Below the pieces are notes generated by a model. The model worked only from the letters and a program-made list of their open reading frames with translations, searched no databases and was not told where the DNA came from. Positions 19,669 through 30,456 of a stretch of DNA of 64,000 bases are shown here, in pieces. This DNA comes from Cordylochernes scorpioides (Eukaryota; Arthropoda; Arachnida; Pseudoscorpiones; Chernetidae), in the NCBI GenBank assembly GCA_030710605.1, contig CP092871.1, positions 66,297,887 through 66,361,886 on the forward strand, given 5' to 3'. Positions within the stretch are counted from its first letter, which is position 1, and every line of letters starts with the position of its first letter. Position numbers and translations under genes: made by a program.

Positions 19669-20929
19669 GATCAGAAAAGAAAGTCTTCGTGCAATTGTAG
19701 CCCTAGCAGCTCAGTTGAATTTGGTTATAACATCATATGATGTGAAGACCGCCTACCTTTACGGAGAATTGAAAGAAACTATTTTTATGAAACAGCCGGA
19801 AGGATTTGTTGAAAAAGGTGAAGAAGACAAAGTTTGCAAATTGTTAAAAAGTATATATGGACTTCCACAATCGGGTAATTGTTGGAATAAAAAGATCAAC
19901 GAGATACTGATACAACTGGGAATGGAAAGATCGCAATATGATCCATGTGTGTACACTTTTAGAAAAGGAAAGGAATATGGAATATTGGGTTTATACGTGG
20001 ATGATCTAATAATAGCTGGAACGGATAAAACCTTTAATGAAAAACTAGCATCAGAGATAGGAAGATTTGTTACTTTAAAAGAAAAAGGGGAGAATGAACC
20101 TTTCATTGGTATAGAGATAAGGAAAACAGAATACGGTTTTGATCTATCACAAGCCCATTATATCGATAAAATCTTGAAGAAATTTGCTCTCGAAGAATGT
20201 AACATTGTAAAAACTCCGGGAGATCGAGACCAAAGTTTTGATGAATGTCAAGACTCCAAACCAGTAGACAGGACATTGTATCAAGAGATGATCGGATCCC
20301 TGATGTTTTTGGCAACCGGAACTCGTCCAGATATTTCTTTTAATGTGAGCAATTTATCCCGATTTTGCAATGATGCAAGAGAAGTACATTTAACAGGAGT
20401 TAAGAGAATATATAGATACCTGAAGGGCACCAGAGATAAAATGTTAAGATACAAGCCATCAGAAAATAGCATTCTTGTCAGCACAGATGCAAGCTGGTGT
20501 TCAACAAGTGATGCAAAGTCCTATTCCGGATACACAGTTAAACTGGGAAACCACCTGATCAGTTGGAGAAGCAAGAAACAAAGTTTGGTGGCTCTGTCTA
20601 CATGCGAAGCCGAACTGATTTCGATATGCGAAGGGATGTGCGAAGTAAAATGGATTAAAGGACTTTTAGAAGAACTATGTAAGGATGCGAACTTTCCTAC
20701 AACGCTTAAAACAGATAGTCAATCTGCTATCAAGTGGATTAAATCTGAAAGAATAACTTCCCGGACGAAACATATAAACCGAAAATTGTATTTTGTAAAA
20801 GATGCTGTGGAAGAAGGTACAATCGACCTTGAATTTGTTAGGAGTGACCAAATGGAAGCGGACCTATTAACAAAGAGTCTTCCCAAGGAGAAACTTAAAA
20901 ACTGTATAAACTCTCTCGGACTTGTTTGA
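19669..20929 (+). CDS. Copia-B reverse transcriptase and RNase H block
   Basis: Remainder of the Copia polyprotein after the Pao-2 insertion, open for about 420 codons. Reverse transcriptase motifs are SYDVKTAYLYGELKETIFM, KLLKSIYGLPQSGNCW and the catalytic LYVDDLIIAG. RNase H follows with STDASWCSTSDAKSYSGYTV, LSTCEAELISI, TDSQSAIKWI and the usual Copia end (KHINRKLYFVKD, VRSDQMEADLLTK). The stop TGA is followed by a purine tract (AGGGGAGGGA, about 20945-20954) and the 3' LTR at 20956. The block is intact, but its N-terminal part is cut off by Pao-2 and shifted by earlier frameshifts, so no full polyprotein can be made here. Confidence 0.92.
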
Positions 20930-20977
20930 TAGAAGCTTCCACACAGGGGAGGGATTGTTGTATTTATTTTTGAATAA

Positions 20978-21167
20978 CACAGGTCTACAAAAAAAAAAAC
21001 TTTTTTTTTTGCACAAGAGAACCTGATGGTGTTTCTAGTGTAACTTTTCATGCTGAACTCAAAATTCTAATCACAAAAAATACCCATCACCCATGGTTTT
21101 TGCCTGATGGTCTTTTTTTAGTATTGGGATAAATACAGTAATAAATGCAACCAATGTTACGTAAGCA
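20978..21167 (+). repeat. Left terminal inverted repeat of the TIR transposon
   Basis: Shares long runs with the reverse complement of 23418-23592, such as GCACAAGAGAACCTGAT, GTTTCTAGTGTAACTTTTCA and AGTATTGGGATAAATACAGT. The ~390 bp from its end to the ATG hold no gene and may contain the promoter. Confidence 0.92.
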
Positions 21168-21560
21168 TTTTTTAAGTTACATCATTAACTAAGCTAGCGC
21201 TTTATTTTTGACAAGAAGAGTTGGTATGTGGAGCCAAAAGCTTTATTTTATTTGTTATTAATTAAATTTTGATCTTTAAGAATCATAAATATTAATTTAA
21301 ATAACAAATTATTGAAATTTTAATTGAATATATAATTTATTATTATATAATATTATAACCTGTTTTGCTTTCAACTCAAAAATAACGACAAGCTCTGTAA
21401 TGCTATTTGCTCATTAACAGTTTTAATATATATATTTAAATTGAACCTAACGATTTGTTTACTAGATTTGCAGCAGAAGTGACAGGTAAATTTGAAGTGA
21501 TTAGTTTATTCTTCTCTATCGATTTGCTTTTATAAATCGTGTGCACTAGACTGTGTCAAT

Positions 21561-23216
21561 ATGCCGAGGCGTTGCATTAATATTCCTGATATTTTCTGTT
21601 ATATTTGTGGGGAATTAACTTTCAAAGTTCAAAGGCGAAACTTTACACCGCTCATCAAAAAGTGCTATGAACTCTATTTTGGCTTTAAAGTCGGTGACCA
21701 AGATAAGACTTGGGCTCCTCACCTTTGTTGTGTAATTTGTGTTCGACATCTTACAGGGTGGATTAAAGGTGAACGTCATATGCCTTTTGCGGTTCCAATG
21801 ATATGGAGGGAACCTAAAGACCATTCTTCAGACTGTTATTTTTGTTTGACAAAGACTACAGGTATTACATCCAAATCAAGACATACAGTTGAATATCCAG
21901 ATTTGCCTTCTGCTATGAGACCGGTTCCTCATAGTGATATTTTACCTGTTCCACAGCCTCCTGAAAATGTAATATTTAGTGACGATGATTCAGATAGACG
22001 AGAGCAACAGTGGGATGACACAAATTTTGAAGCAGGTGCTTTATCTGAACCTCATTTATTAACCCAAGGAGATTTGAACGACCTCGTACGTGATTTAGAT
22101 TTATCCAAAAAACAGAGTGAACTTTTAGGCTCTAGGTTAAAAGGCTGGAATCTGCTGCATGAAGGCACAAAAGTATGTTTTTTTCGCAAGCGTCAAGATG
22201 AATTTCAAGACTTCTTTTCACAAGAGAATGATTTAGTATATTGCAATGATGTTAGTCTAATGGAAGCGCTTGGTCATGACCATGATACAGAAGAGTGGCG
22301 TTTATTCATTGATTCTTGAAAAATTAGTATGAAAGCTTTTCTCCTTCACAATGGAAATAAGTTCCCATTAGTGCCAATATCACATGCATCCAACATGAAA
22401 GAGACTTACGAAAACATGAAACTGCTTTTGAAAAAGATAGAATATGAAAAATACGGTTGGAAAATATGCAGCGATTTGAAAGTCGTTGCTCTCTTGCGTG
22501 GATTACAGCTTGGATATACAAAATTTTGTTGTTTTCTGTGTGAGTGGGATAGCAGAGATAGAGAAAGGCATTACATTAAAAAAAATCTGGCCAAACCGTA
22601 AAATCTTTACTCCAGGATATAAAAATATTGCAAATCTACCCCTGATCGATTCAGAAAATATTTACTTACCACCATTACATATAAAACTGGGATTAATGAA
22701 GAACTTTGTCAAGGCAATGGATCGAAATGCCAGTGGATTTGCCTCCCCAAAACAAAAATTTCTAGTATAAGTGAAGCGAAGATTAAAGAAGGCATTTTCG
22801 TTGGACCTCAAATTCGAGAATTGCAGCAGGATGGAAATTTTCAAAATAGTTTGAATGAAGTTGAAGCAGCAGCATGGAATTCCTTTAGAAACGTTTGCAA
22901 AATCTTCTTAGGAAGTGTCAAGGTTGAAAATTACCGAGACATAGTTAATGATGTGTTGCTTTCCTACAAGGAGCTGGGATGTAACATGTCCCTCAAGATA
23001 TATTTCCTGCATTCACATCTAGATTTTTTTCCAGACAATCTTGGAGCAGTTAGCGATGAGCATGGTGAGAGGTTTCATCAAGATATATCAAGCATGGAGA
23101 AGCGGTACCAAGGTAAATGGAGTCCCGCTATGCTTGCCGACTACTGCTGGACACTCAAGAGGGATCTACCACAAGCAAAGTATAGAAGAAAATCCACTGT
23201 CACTGCTTTTCAATAA
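21561..23216 (+). pseudogene. Transposase-like protein of the TIR transposon (unrecognised family)
   Basis: Starts MPRRCINIPDIFCYICGELT. The N-terminal third has paired cysteines like a zinc-binding module (FCYICG, CCVICV, DCYFC) and the block MPFAVPMIWREPKDH. An acidic linker follows, then LNDLVRDLDLSKKQSELLGS. After an in-frame TGA at 22317-22319 the frame continues (MKAFLLHNGNKFPLVPISH) to DLKVVALLRGLQLGYTKF, CFLCEWDSRDR, LPPLHIKLGLMKNFVKAMD, GIFVGPQIREL and, near the end, SDEHGERFHQDISSMEKRYQ. Frameshifts lie near 22590 and 22760. Similar proteins are common and unnamed in arthropod genomes as I recall. Its position as the only gene between TIRs makes transposase the natural role. The conserved D and E residues of DLKVV, CEWDSRD and EHGERFHQD are candidates for a DDE site. 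This is inference. Confidence 0.85.
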
Positions 23217-23417
23217 ATAAATGTTTCGTTCATATATGCCTATATATTAACAATATTTCCAAATTTCAAGTAGGTGTATCTCAGAAATATTGCGTAATAG
23301 AAAAAAAACTAATGGTATATTTGGGTTCAGGACATGCAGATAAGATGTTATTTCTTTGTGGACAAAGAAAAATATTTTTTGATAAACCAGTGTAATGTAA
23401 TAAGGGTTATGCAAAAC

Positions 23418-23592
23418 TGCTTACGTAGCATTGTTTGCATTTTTTACTGTATTTATCCCAATACTAAAAAATGACCGTCACGCAAAACCCATAGGTGATG
23501 GGAAATTTCTGATTAGATTTTTGAGTTCAACATGAAAAGTTACACTAGAAACATAATCAGGTTCTCTTGTGCAAAAATCTTGTTGACCAGTG
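23418..23592 (-). repeat. Right terminal inverted repeat of the TIR transposon
   Basis: Mirror of the left repeat. The 200 bp before it (23217-23417) is a gene-free, AT-rich 3' region. Confidence 0.92.
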
Positions 23593-23755
23593 TAATCTGT
23601 GTGAAAGCTAGATTTGGAATAGGAGCTAACCTATAAGTTTTGTTTTTTGGCTTTCCGCGTGTTTGTTTTTGTTTGCTTCTTGTCTTGCTAAATGCAATAA
23701 ATAATTCTTTTGTTGCTTTAAAGAGAGTTGTAATTATTTAAAATACTACAGGCTC

Positions 23756-24872
23756 AACAAGCCATATGATAAATAGTAAAAAAAATTAAATAGATGAAGT
23801 AGATTGCAACTCAAAAATATCAATAGCAAAAAAGGAAGAAACTCTAATAGCAAAATCAGTCGGAAAAATTCAAGGGAAGAAATGTGATCTCAAGGAGGTG
23901 ATGTTTGTACCAAACTTGACAAATAATTTACTATCGGTAAGTGCCATTACCAGAAATAATGGCAAAGTCGTCTTTGAAGATGAAAAGGTATTTGTCGTAA
24001 AAAAAATGGAATAAAAGTTTTAGAAGGAGAAAACGGGAAAATGGACTCTATACAATAAATATAGAAACAGAAAATCCCGAAATTAAAGAATCTCACCTCA
24101 CAGCTACCCAAAATGAAGAAATGCTCAAATGGCACAGAAAAATGGGTCACATAAGTTTTTCAAGCTTAAAACAATTAAAATCTATGGTTAATGGAATAAA
24201 CATAGAAAAAATAAGTCAAGATGGAATTTGTGAAACATGCATAAAAGCTAAACAGGTAAGAAAGCCATTCAATTCCATTAGAACAAAATCAAAAAGGCCT
24301 TTAGAAATAATCCATACAGATGTATGTGGACCTTTAGATCCCACTACCCATGACAACAAAAACTATTTTCTAACATTTCTTGATGACTACACACATTTTT
24401 GTCATGTGTATTTGTTACAAAATAAATATGAGAAGTAAAAGGATATCTAAAAGAATTTATTACAGAAGCAGAAAACCAAATGAATCTAAAAGTTCCAAAA
24501 ATAAGATGTGACAATGGCGGAGAATATGTAAATGAAGATATGAAATCCTGGTGCAAAGCTAAAGGAATCATTATGGATTTCACCATACCTCACTCACCTC
24601 AGCTAAAAGACAAAGCCGAAAGATTAAATAGAAGCTCTATAGAGCTCTTTTGATTGATTCTGGTGTAGAAAAATACATGTGGGGAGAAGCCGTAAGGGTT
24701 TCAGCCTATTTGCTGAACCGAAGCCCTACTCAAGAATTAGAGAAAACCCCTGCAGAACTTGGTTCAACAAAAGACCAAATTTGTCAAACTTGCAAATTTT
24801 TGGTTGTGAAGCTTATGTCAAAACCCTAAAACACTTGGAAGACAGAAGTAAAAAATATACCTTTATAGGTTA
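23756..24872 (+). pseudogene. Copia-A protease end and integrase
   Basis: Continues Copia-A after Copia-B. The protease remainder is broken (TSHMIN, then in another frame VGKIQGKKCDLKEVMFVPNL and NNLLSVSAITRNNGK). The pre-integrase zinc region is MLKWHRKMGHISFSSL with CETCIKAKQVRKPF. The integrase has IHTDVCGPLDP (first D) and, after a frameshift near 24438, RCDNGGEYVNEDM (second D) and HSPQLKDKAERLNR (catalytic Glu position shifted or lost: KDKAERLN rather than NGVAERLN). The last frame ends FIGY at 24870, where the Helitron-type end begins. At least four frame breaks. Confidence 0.85.
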
Positions 24873-25136
24873 CTAGCGGATGTACCCGGCTTCGCCCGGG
24901 GTTTTACCCGAGTAAAGGTTTGTCTAACGAACATTTGTTAAAACAATTCTCTATAAACTTATAAAAAAAAAAGATATATTTTGATAATTTGAAACTCGTA
25001 AATTTGAATCTCTCGATAAAGTGAACATTTTTTCCCGGTCCCTGTGTGCCGTGTCATCCTGAATTTTGTCTTTCCTAATTTTCTACATTACAAAATCATC
25101 GTTTTATCTAGTGAACATTTTTTCCCGGTCCTTTGA
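24873..25136 (-). mobile_element. Helitron-type 3' end (third copy), other end unknown
   Basis: On the minus strand a hairpin CCCGGGCGAAGCCGGG is followed eight bases later by CTAG and then T, the canonical Helitron 3' end. It resembles the ends at 30457 and 31983. It interrupts the Copia-A integrase. Two near-repeats of GTGAACATTTTTTCCCGGTC lie at about 25021 and 25107. I could not find the 5' end, nor Copia-A resuming, so the right boundary is a guess. Confidence 0.55.
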
Positions 25137-25344
25137 AAAATACTTTTTTTATTATTTATTTATTAACATCATGAAACGCGATGTCCCAAACTCAGGGACA
25201 TTTGCGTCGATACCTCTCTCTACATCACAACAAATCGACTATATACAATCCTGTTCAATTCATTATTTTACATAATTAACCAAAGAAAATTGTCCGAAGA
25301 GAAAAAAAAACAAACAACAAAGCAAAACAACAAAGCAAGCATAT
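25137..25344 (-). other. Possible LINE 3' end with TAAA-type tail
   Basis: Read on the minus strand, a non-coding stretch ends in TTAATAAATAAATAATAAAA, like the LINE-A tail. It is adjacent to LINE-C copy 1. Nothing coding is visible. The family is not identified. Confidence 0.35.
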
Positions 25345-25620
25345 AAAATCCTAGTAAAACAATGCCAAAATTGTTTTCAGTTTAATCCAGACCATAAAAC
25401 AAAAGAATGTCCAAATGTACAAATATGTTGCATATGTGGAACCCAGGGCAATCACGTCTGTACTAAAGAGCTAAAATGTCATAACTGTTCAAAGAATCCA
25501 AGACTTAGGAATAGTCCGATTAACCATAAACCAAATACAAATGACTGTCCTCAATATAAATTGCAGGTTGATAGAACAGTGAGAAGAACTCAATATCTCA
25601 TCGGTTCAGAAGAGGAATGA
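25345..25620 (+). pseudogene. LINE-C copy 1 ORF1, C-terminal zinc knuckles
   Basis: About 90 codons carrying knuckle-like motifs (QCQNCFQFNPDHKTKEC, CCICGTQGNHVC, CHNCSKNPRLRN..DC) and a basic tail (VDRTVRRTQYLIG), ending TGA. The N-terminal part is missing. In the copy at 36174 a longer N-terminus is preserved, so this is 5' truncation rather than a short gene. Confidence 0.75.
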
Positions 25621-25645
25621 ATAACGAATTTAGTTATTTGTAGTC

Positions 25646-28600
25646 ATGGTGATCACTGCTCTACCATATAGAGGAAACATAAAATGTTTACAACAGAATA
25701 TTAGAAAAAGTATGACAGCTTTAAACGAACTTACAATTTCAACGAATAATAATCCACCCGATATTATATTACTTCAAGAACCATATGTTTTAAATAAACA
25801 GGTTATATTTGATTTAGACTCACCAATAATTTATTCAAAGACTTCAGAAATTATTTACACAGCAACAATATTGTAAATAAAAATATAAAATTCAAAAAAT
25901 TAGATAATTTTACGAATCAATTCTGTACTGCAATATCTGTCATAACCTCAAATTCGTTTGTAGTAATCGCAAATTTTTACTTGCATCCCAATTCCTGTAA
26001 TGATACTCACTTAGATTTTATAAGAAACTTGATTAATACTTATTCAAATAACCCTATAGTCCTATGCGGAGATTTCAATTCCCGTCATCCAATCTGGTTC
26101 GATAAAATAACAAATTCAAATGGTTACAAATTGCAAACAATAATAAATGAAAATCACTTGTACATTCACAACGATAAAACTCCAACATGTAGAGGTGCAA
26201 GTATAGTAGATCTAACAATCTCGAATAGACTTTCAATAAATATGATCAGACATTGGACCACCTCATCACTGACGAATATTTCTGATCATTTGGCAATTCA
26301 ATTTGAAATTCACTCAAAATTTAATTATATAAAAGATAAACAGAATTCTACATGGAAATTCAATGAAAAACACGCCAACTGGACAAATTTCTCCAAAAAT
26401 CTCAAGTATCAAGAATTTATCAAATTAAAGAATGAGGCAGATATGGTGGAAAATTGCACGGATATTGATAAAGTTGTAAACAAACTCACGGATAACATAA
26501 TAGAAGCAGCTTACAAATCATTAAAAGTAAAATCAAACAACTACGCATATGATGCAGGTATAAAATGGTGGAATAAAGAACTTGAACTAATGAAAACACA
26601 TTTTCATTATGTAAGAAACTTATTTTATCACAGAAAGACTATCGATGCAACAAGATTTAAACAAGTCAGAAACAAATTTAACAATATGATAAAGAAAGCA
26701 AAGAGAAATAGTTTGAAAATTTTCATCGAAGAAAATGAATCAAATGATCCTTTTGGTAACGCATATAAAATTTTCAAAAAGCTCAAATCCTCAAACAAGC
26801 AAAAAGGACTTCCCATAATAGACAACAATCAAGAATCAGAAAAAGAAAAACGCATTACAGACATAATAAATGTATTAATTGCAGATGACAGAATTGATCA
26901 AGACAACCAACAACAAGAATTGGTTAGAAGTTACGAACCTTTTCTAAGGAATTCAAGCGCTATCCATATTGATATCGAAGAAATAGAATATCTAATTGAC
27001 AATACCAATGTTAAAAAGTCACCAGGTCAAGATAATATCAGTAATAACATGATAAAATACTCAAAGACTCTGATACTTCCTGTGCTACATTCGTTATTAA
27101 ATAAATGTATTCAGATGGGATATTTTCCAAGGGAATGGAAAACGACAGTTTTAAAAATTCTAATGAAACCAAACAAATCTAACGTCGAATCAATAAAAAG
27201 CTATCGACCTATTTCGTTAACATCTAATCTGTCTAAGATCTACGAAAAAGTTATTAAAAAGAAAATTTATGAATATTATATGCAAAACAATTTATTAAGT
27301 CCCAAACAGCATGGATTCAACAAGTCAAAATCTACTATTACAGCCTTGAATAATATAATCGATATAATAATGGAACACAAAACCAAAGAACTGACAGCTC
27401 TGGTCACAATAGATATTGCGGGAGCCTTTGATAACGCATGGTGGCCTGCGATTTTAAAAATAATAGATGAAGATAATTTGCCGGAAAGTTTAATAAGGAC
27501 TATTCAATCATATTTCAAATCGAGGAAAACGAAATTTACATATGAGAACTTAACAATAAATAAACAAATTACAAAGGGATGTCCGCAGGGTGGCCCGCTA
27601 TCTCCACTACTATGGATAATATTACTAAACGATCTTTTGATCAAATATCAAGTTCCTAATAGTGAAGTGGTATGTTATGCGGATGATGTTTCAATTATAT
27701 GCTGGCACAACAATTGCAAAGACCTGAAATTAGTTATAGAACAGGCATTAAATACGATTGATGTATGGTGTAAGAGTAACAAACTTGAAATAAGTCTAGA
27801 AAAAACTAATATACTTTATTTACATAACAAAGAAAAAATCCCAATCAAATTTAATAATGAAATAATCATACCAACTCTGAAGACCAAAATTTTAGGAATA
27901 ATAATTGCAAATCACAGAAGAAAAAACAAAATAAATTTTACATACCACATAGAAGAAATAGTAAATCGTACAAAACGTTTTAAAAATTATCTTTTCTCAA
28001 TTTGCGGGAAATCTTGGGGTCTAAGCACCCAGAAAAGGCTAACTTTATATAAATCCATTTTTAGACCAATACTTACATATGGAGCCGAAATTTGGTTCAA
28101 ATATTTAAATAAAAAATGTTTACAAAAATTAAATTCAACCCAATATCAAATACTGACATGGTGTATACAAGCCTATAAATCCACATCATATAGCTGTGTT
28201 CATAGTTTGGCCAACATTCCTCTGATCTCAGACTTTATCGAATCCAGAATCATGATATCTGATCTGAGAAACTTATCCACAGATGATCAACAAATTTATG
28301 ACCCATTTATTCCAGGAATTATAGATACCTTTCTCAAATCAAGAATGAATGTTCTGAAAAACGAAGCAAATAATACTTTCTTAAGCTTTTTTCCCCAAGA
28401 AATCCCTAAATACTTTCGTCCAAATTTTTATAATACTCAATTTGTTACAAACCACGGAAATTTCAAAAGTTTTTTAAATAGAATAAAGGCAGTGGAGGAT
28501 TCAAGTTGCTTTTGTGGTATGGAGGAACAAACCTCAAGACATCTACTGATCGACTGCCCAGCATTTCAAGATTATAGAATGAAGAATGAACTAGTTGTTT

Positions 28601-28698
28601 ATGAATTAAACGATTTGATTTCCAATAAAAATTCATATCTAAAGTTCAATTCATTTTGTAAATACATTCTAAAATTTCTACAAAATCTGGATCTCTAA
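25646..28698 (+). pseudogene. LINE-C copy 1 ORF2, endonuclease-reverse transcriptase
   Basis: Starts near 25646 and reads GNIKCLQQNIRKSMTALNEL, then DIILLQEPYV. A frameshift at about 25876 is followed by an open frame of 905 codons (25981-28698). The endonuclease has CGDFNSRHPIWFD, SIVDLTISN and NISDHLAIQFE. The reverse transcriptase has KKSPGQDNISNNMIKY, YRPISLTSNLSKIYEKV, TIDIAGAFDNAWW, GCPQGGPLSPLLW and the catalytic CYADDVSIICW. The C-terminal zinc motif is CFCGMEEQTSRHLLIDC. Apart from one frameshift the enzyme is complete, so it is the best copy for defining the family. Confidence 0.88.
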
Positions 28699-28833
28699 TG
28701 TTTTTATTCGTTGAATAATGTAAATAACTCATGTAAATAGACTTTTCTCCTTGTTTGGCGCAAGTATCCCTTGCGGGATATAGCGCTTTTGAAATAAAAT
28801 AATTGTAATAATTGTAATCGCAATCTTTTCCTT

Positions 28834-30456
28834 CTAAGTTTCCCTCTCCCTTTTCCATTTCAAAAGAAAGTCGTAAATAAATTTGCAAAATTGATCAAAA
28901 CTTTTACACCTCTCTTTATCGTCTACAAATTCATCATGCTGTCCAATACGACCAAACTTGTTTTCCTTATAAACCCGGAAAATTGGGCAATTCATTAGTA
29001 AATGTTTCGAGTCCTGAATTTCACCTCCGCAGAAGCATCCCGGTTCCTTCACCGCGCCGATAGTTGACAAAAATTTCCCAAAATTACCATGATCTGTAAT
29101 GAATTGGATATTATAAAAATATGGACGAAAAAATCTTGGGATTCAAGACACGAAAAAGCTTCTGAAAATTTCATTAGTATTATCAAAATTTTCCTTCATT
29201 TTTGCGTGTAAGAATGATTTGACTATACTTGGAGCATGGGGTTCGTAAGCAATTAGATCTTCAGTGGACAGATGAGCTAGATCATATTTGATTATTCTAG
29301 ATTCTATATAGTCTGTTAGGAGTGGAATTTTTGCCAGACTATGCACACAGTTTGATGAAGTAGTTTTATATGCTCTGACTGCCCATAAAATGATCTGGTA
29401 CTGCATGGAATTCAGTTTTTGTTTAGAACGATTGTTTAAATATTTAAACCAAATTTCTGATCCGTATGTAAGTACAGGCCTTATTATTGTTTTATATAAA
29501 GTTAACCTTTTTTGAGTATCTAAACCCCACATATTGCCGCTTAGTGAACATAATAAATCTTTCATACGCCCTTGCCTTACACAGAATATCATTTACATGC
29601 GGAGTAAAGTTAACTTTATTTTTCCATTTGTGATTTGAAAATTTCATTCCCAGAATTTTTACTTGCTTGACCGGCCTAATTATATTGTTAATAACCTTAA
29701 TAGGTATTTTTTTCTCTGTTATGCAGGTATAGCAAATTAGTTTTCTCTGTACTGATCGTTAATTTATTTCTATTACACCATTGGATCACATAATTTAAGA
29801 TGTATTCGCTTGCGGTTTTTAGTCCTTCGATAGTCTTATTCCAGCAAATTATTGTAACGTCGTCTGCATAACATATAATATCTGCATTCATTGATTCAAA
29901 ATTTATCAACAAATCATTTAGCAAAATATTCCATAGAAGTGGTGATAAAGGTCCACCCTGTGGACAACCTTTAGTTAGTTTCTTATAAAAAGTTTCTGAT
30001 TCGTATGTAAATTTCACCTCCCTTTCATTATTCAAATAAGATTTTATGATCCGTATTAAATCTGAGGGAACATTATCATTATCCATTCGTTTTATAATCG
30101 CAGGCCACCATGCATTGTCGAATGCACCAGCTATATCTATAGCTATCAAGGAAGTCAATTCTTTTTGTTTATGTTTCAATATCGTTTCTATAATTTTTTC
30201 CATTCCTGTAATAGTTTATCTAGATTTCATAAAGCCGTGCTGCCTTGAGCTCATTAGATTATTTTCTAAATAATAGTTACTTAATTTATTTTTTATTATA
30301 TTCTCAAATGTTTTAGAGAGATTAAATGTCAATGATATAGGTCTATAACTTTTATTTACTTCATAATTCGTTTTGCCTGGTTTTGGAATTATTTTTAAGA
30401 ATGATTTTTTTCCATTCATCCGGATAGTATCCCATTTCTATACATTTATTGAATAA
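28834..30456 (-). pseudogene. LINE-C copy 2 ORF2, reverse transcriptase to C-terminus
   Basis: Several frames in series. LFNKCIEMGYYPDEW leads to SFLKIIPKPGKTNYEVNKSY and RPISLTFNLSKTFENI (30419-30216). Then comes AIDIAGAFDNAWWPAI with GCPQGGPLSPLLWNILLNDL and the catalytic CYADDVTIICW (30203-29697). GLDTQKRLTLYKTIIRPVLTYG follows (29592-29143), and finally the zinc motif CFCGGEIQDSKHLLMNC (29070-28834). At least three frameshifts or stops. Catalytic residues are kept. Confidence 0.85.

Larger units (their letters stand above)
20978..23592 (+). mobile_element. TIR DNA transposon carrying the FCYICG-type protein
   Basis: A 2615-bp element. Its ends are CACAGGTCTAC (left) and, read inwards, CACTGGTCAAC (right). 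The inverted repeats are about 190 bp (20978-21167) and 175 bp (23418-23592) and alignable over their whole length. The target duplication is TAA (20975-20977 and 23593-23595), confirmed against the intact Copia-B 5' LTR. One gene fills the interior on the plus strand. CAC-starting ends with a 3-bp duplication recall the CACTA/CMC group. TWA duplications also occur in Harbinger elements. The protein matches neither that I can recall. Confidence 0.92.
13487..23750 (+). mobile_element. Copia-B LTR retrotransposon
   Basis: Full Copia structure. The 5' LTR is 13487-13663, starting TGTTGTATTT and ending AATACTACA. The primer-binding site is at 13669, gag-pol runs from 13933 to 20929, a purine tract precedes the 3' LTR, and the 3' LTR is 20956-23750 split by a DNA transposon. 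The 5-bp duplication GGCTC (13482-13486 and 23751-23755) is exact. The two LTRs differ at only a few positions in 177 bp. Two later insertions (Pao 16725-19663; TIR transposon 20978-23592) and two frameshifts have broken it. Confidence 0.95.
20956..23750 (+). repeat. Copia-B 3' LTR, split by a DNA transposon
   Basis: LTR start at 20956-20977 and remainder at 23593-23750. The joined copy, less one TAA duplication, has the same length around the joint as the 5' LTR and differs there by one base (GAATAATCTG against GAATACTCTG). This proves a clean insertion. Confidence 0.9.
3299..24872 (+). mobile_element. Copia-A LTR retrotransposon, split by LINE-A and Copia-B
   Basis: Oldest layer of the left half. 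Its pieces are primer-binding site and leader (3299-3369), gag (12576-13486), and protease/integrase (23756-24872). LINE-A separates the first two pieces. Copia-B separates the last two, and removing Copia-B with one GGCTC copy restores the protease active-site motif DSGSTSHM across the joint. The element stops inside the integrase domain at 24872, where a Helitron-type 3' end begins. Reverse transcriptase, RNase H and 3' LTR are not in the window. Confidence 0.8.
25345..28800 (+). mobile_element. LINE-C copy 1, R1-like non-LTR retrotransposon
   Basis: A 5'-truncated copy: C-terminal part of ORF1, nearly complete ORF2, then a 3' UTR ending in repeated TAATTGTAA units near 28800. Three further copies or parts of the family lie at 28834-61777 (minus, split) and 36174-39020. 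The endonuclease signature LQEPYV...GDFNSRH and the reverse transcriptase GCPQGGPLSPLLW suggest the R1/Jockey group. There is no RNase H. Confidence 0.85.
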
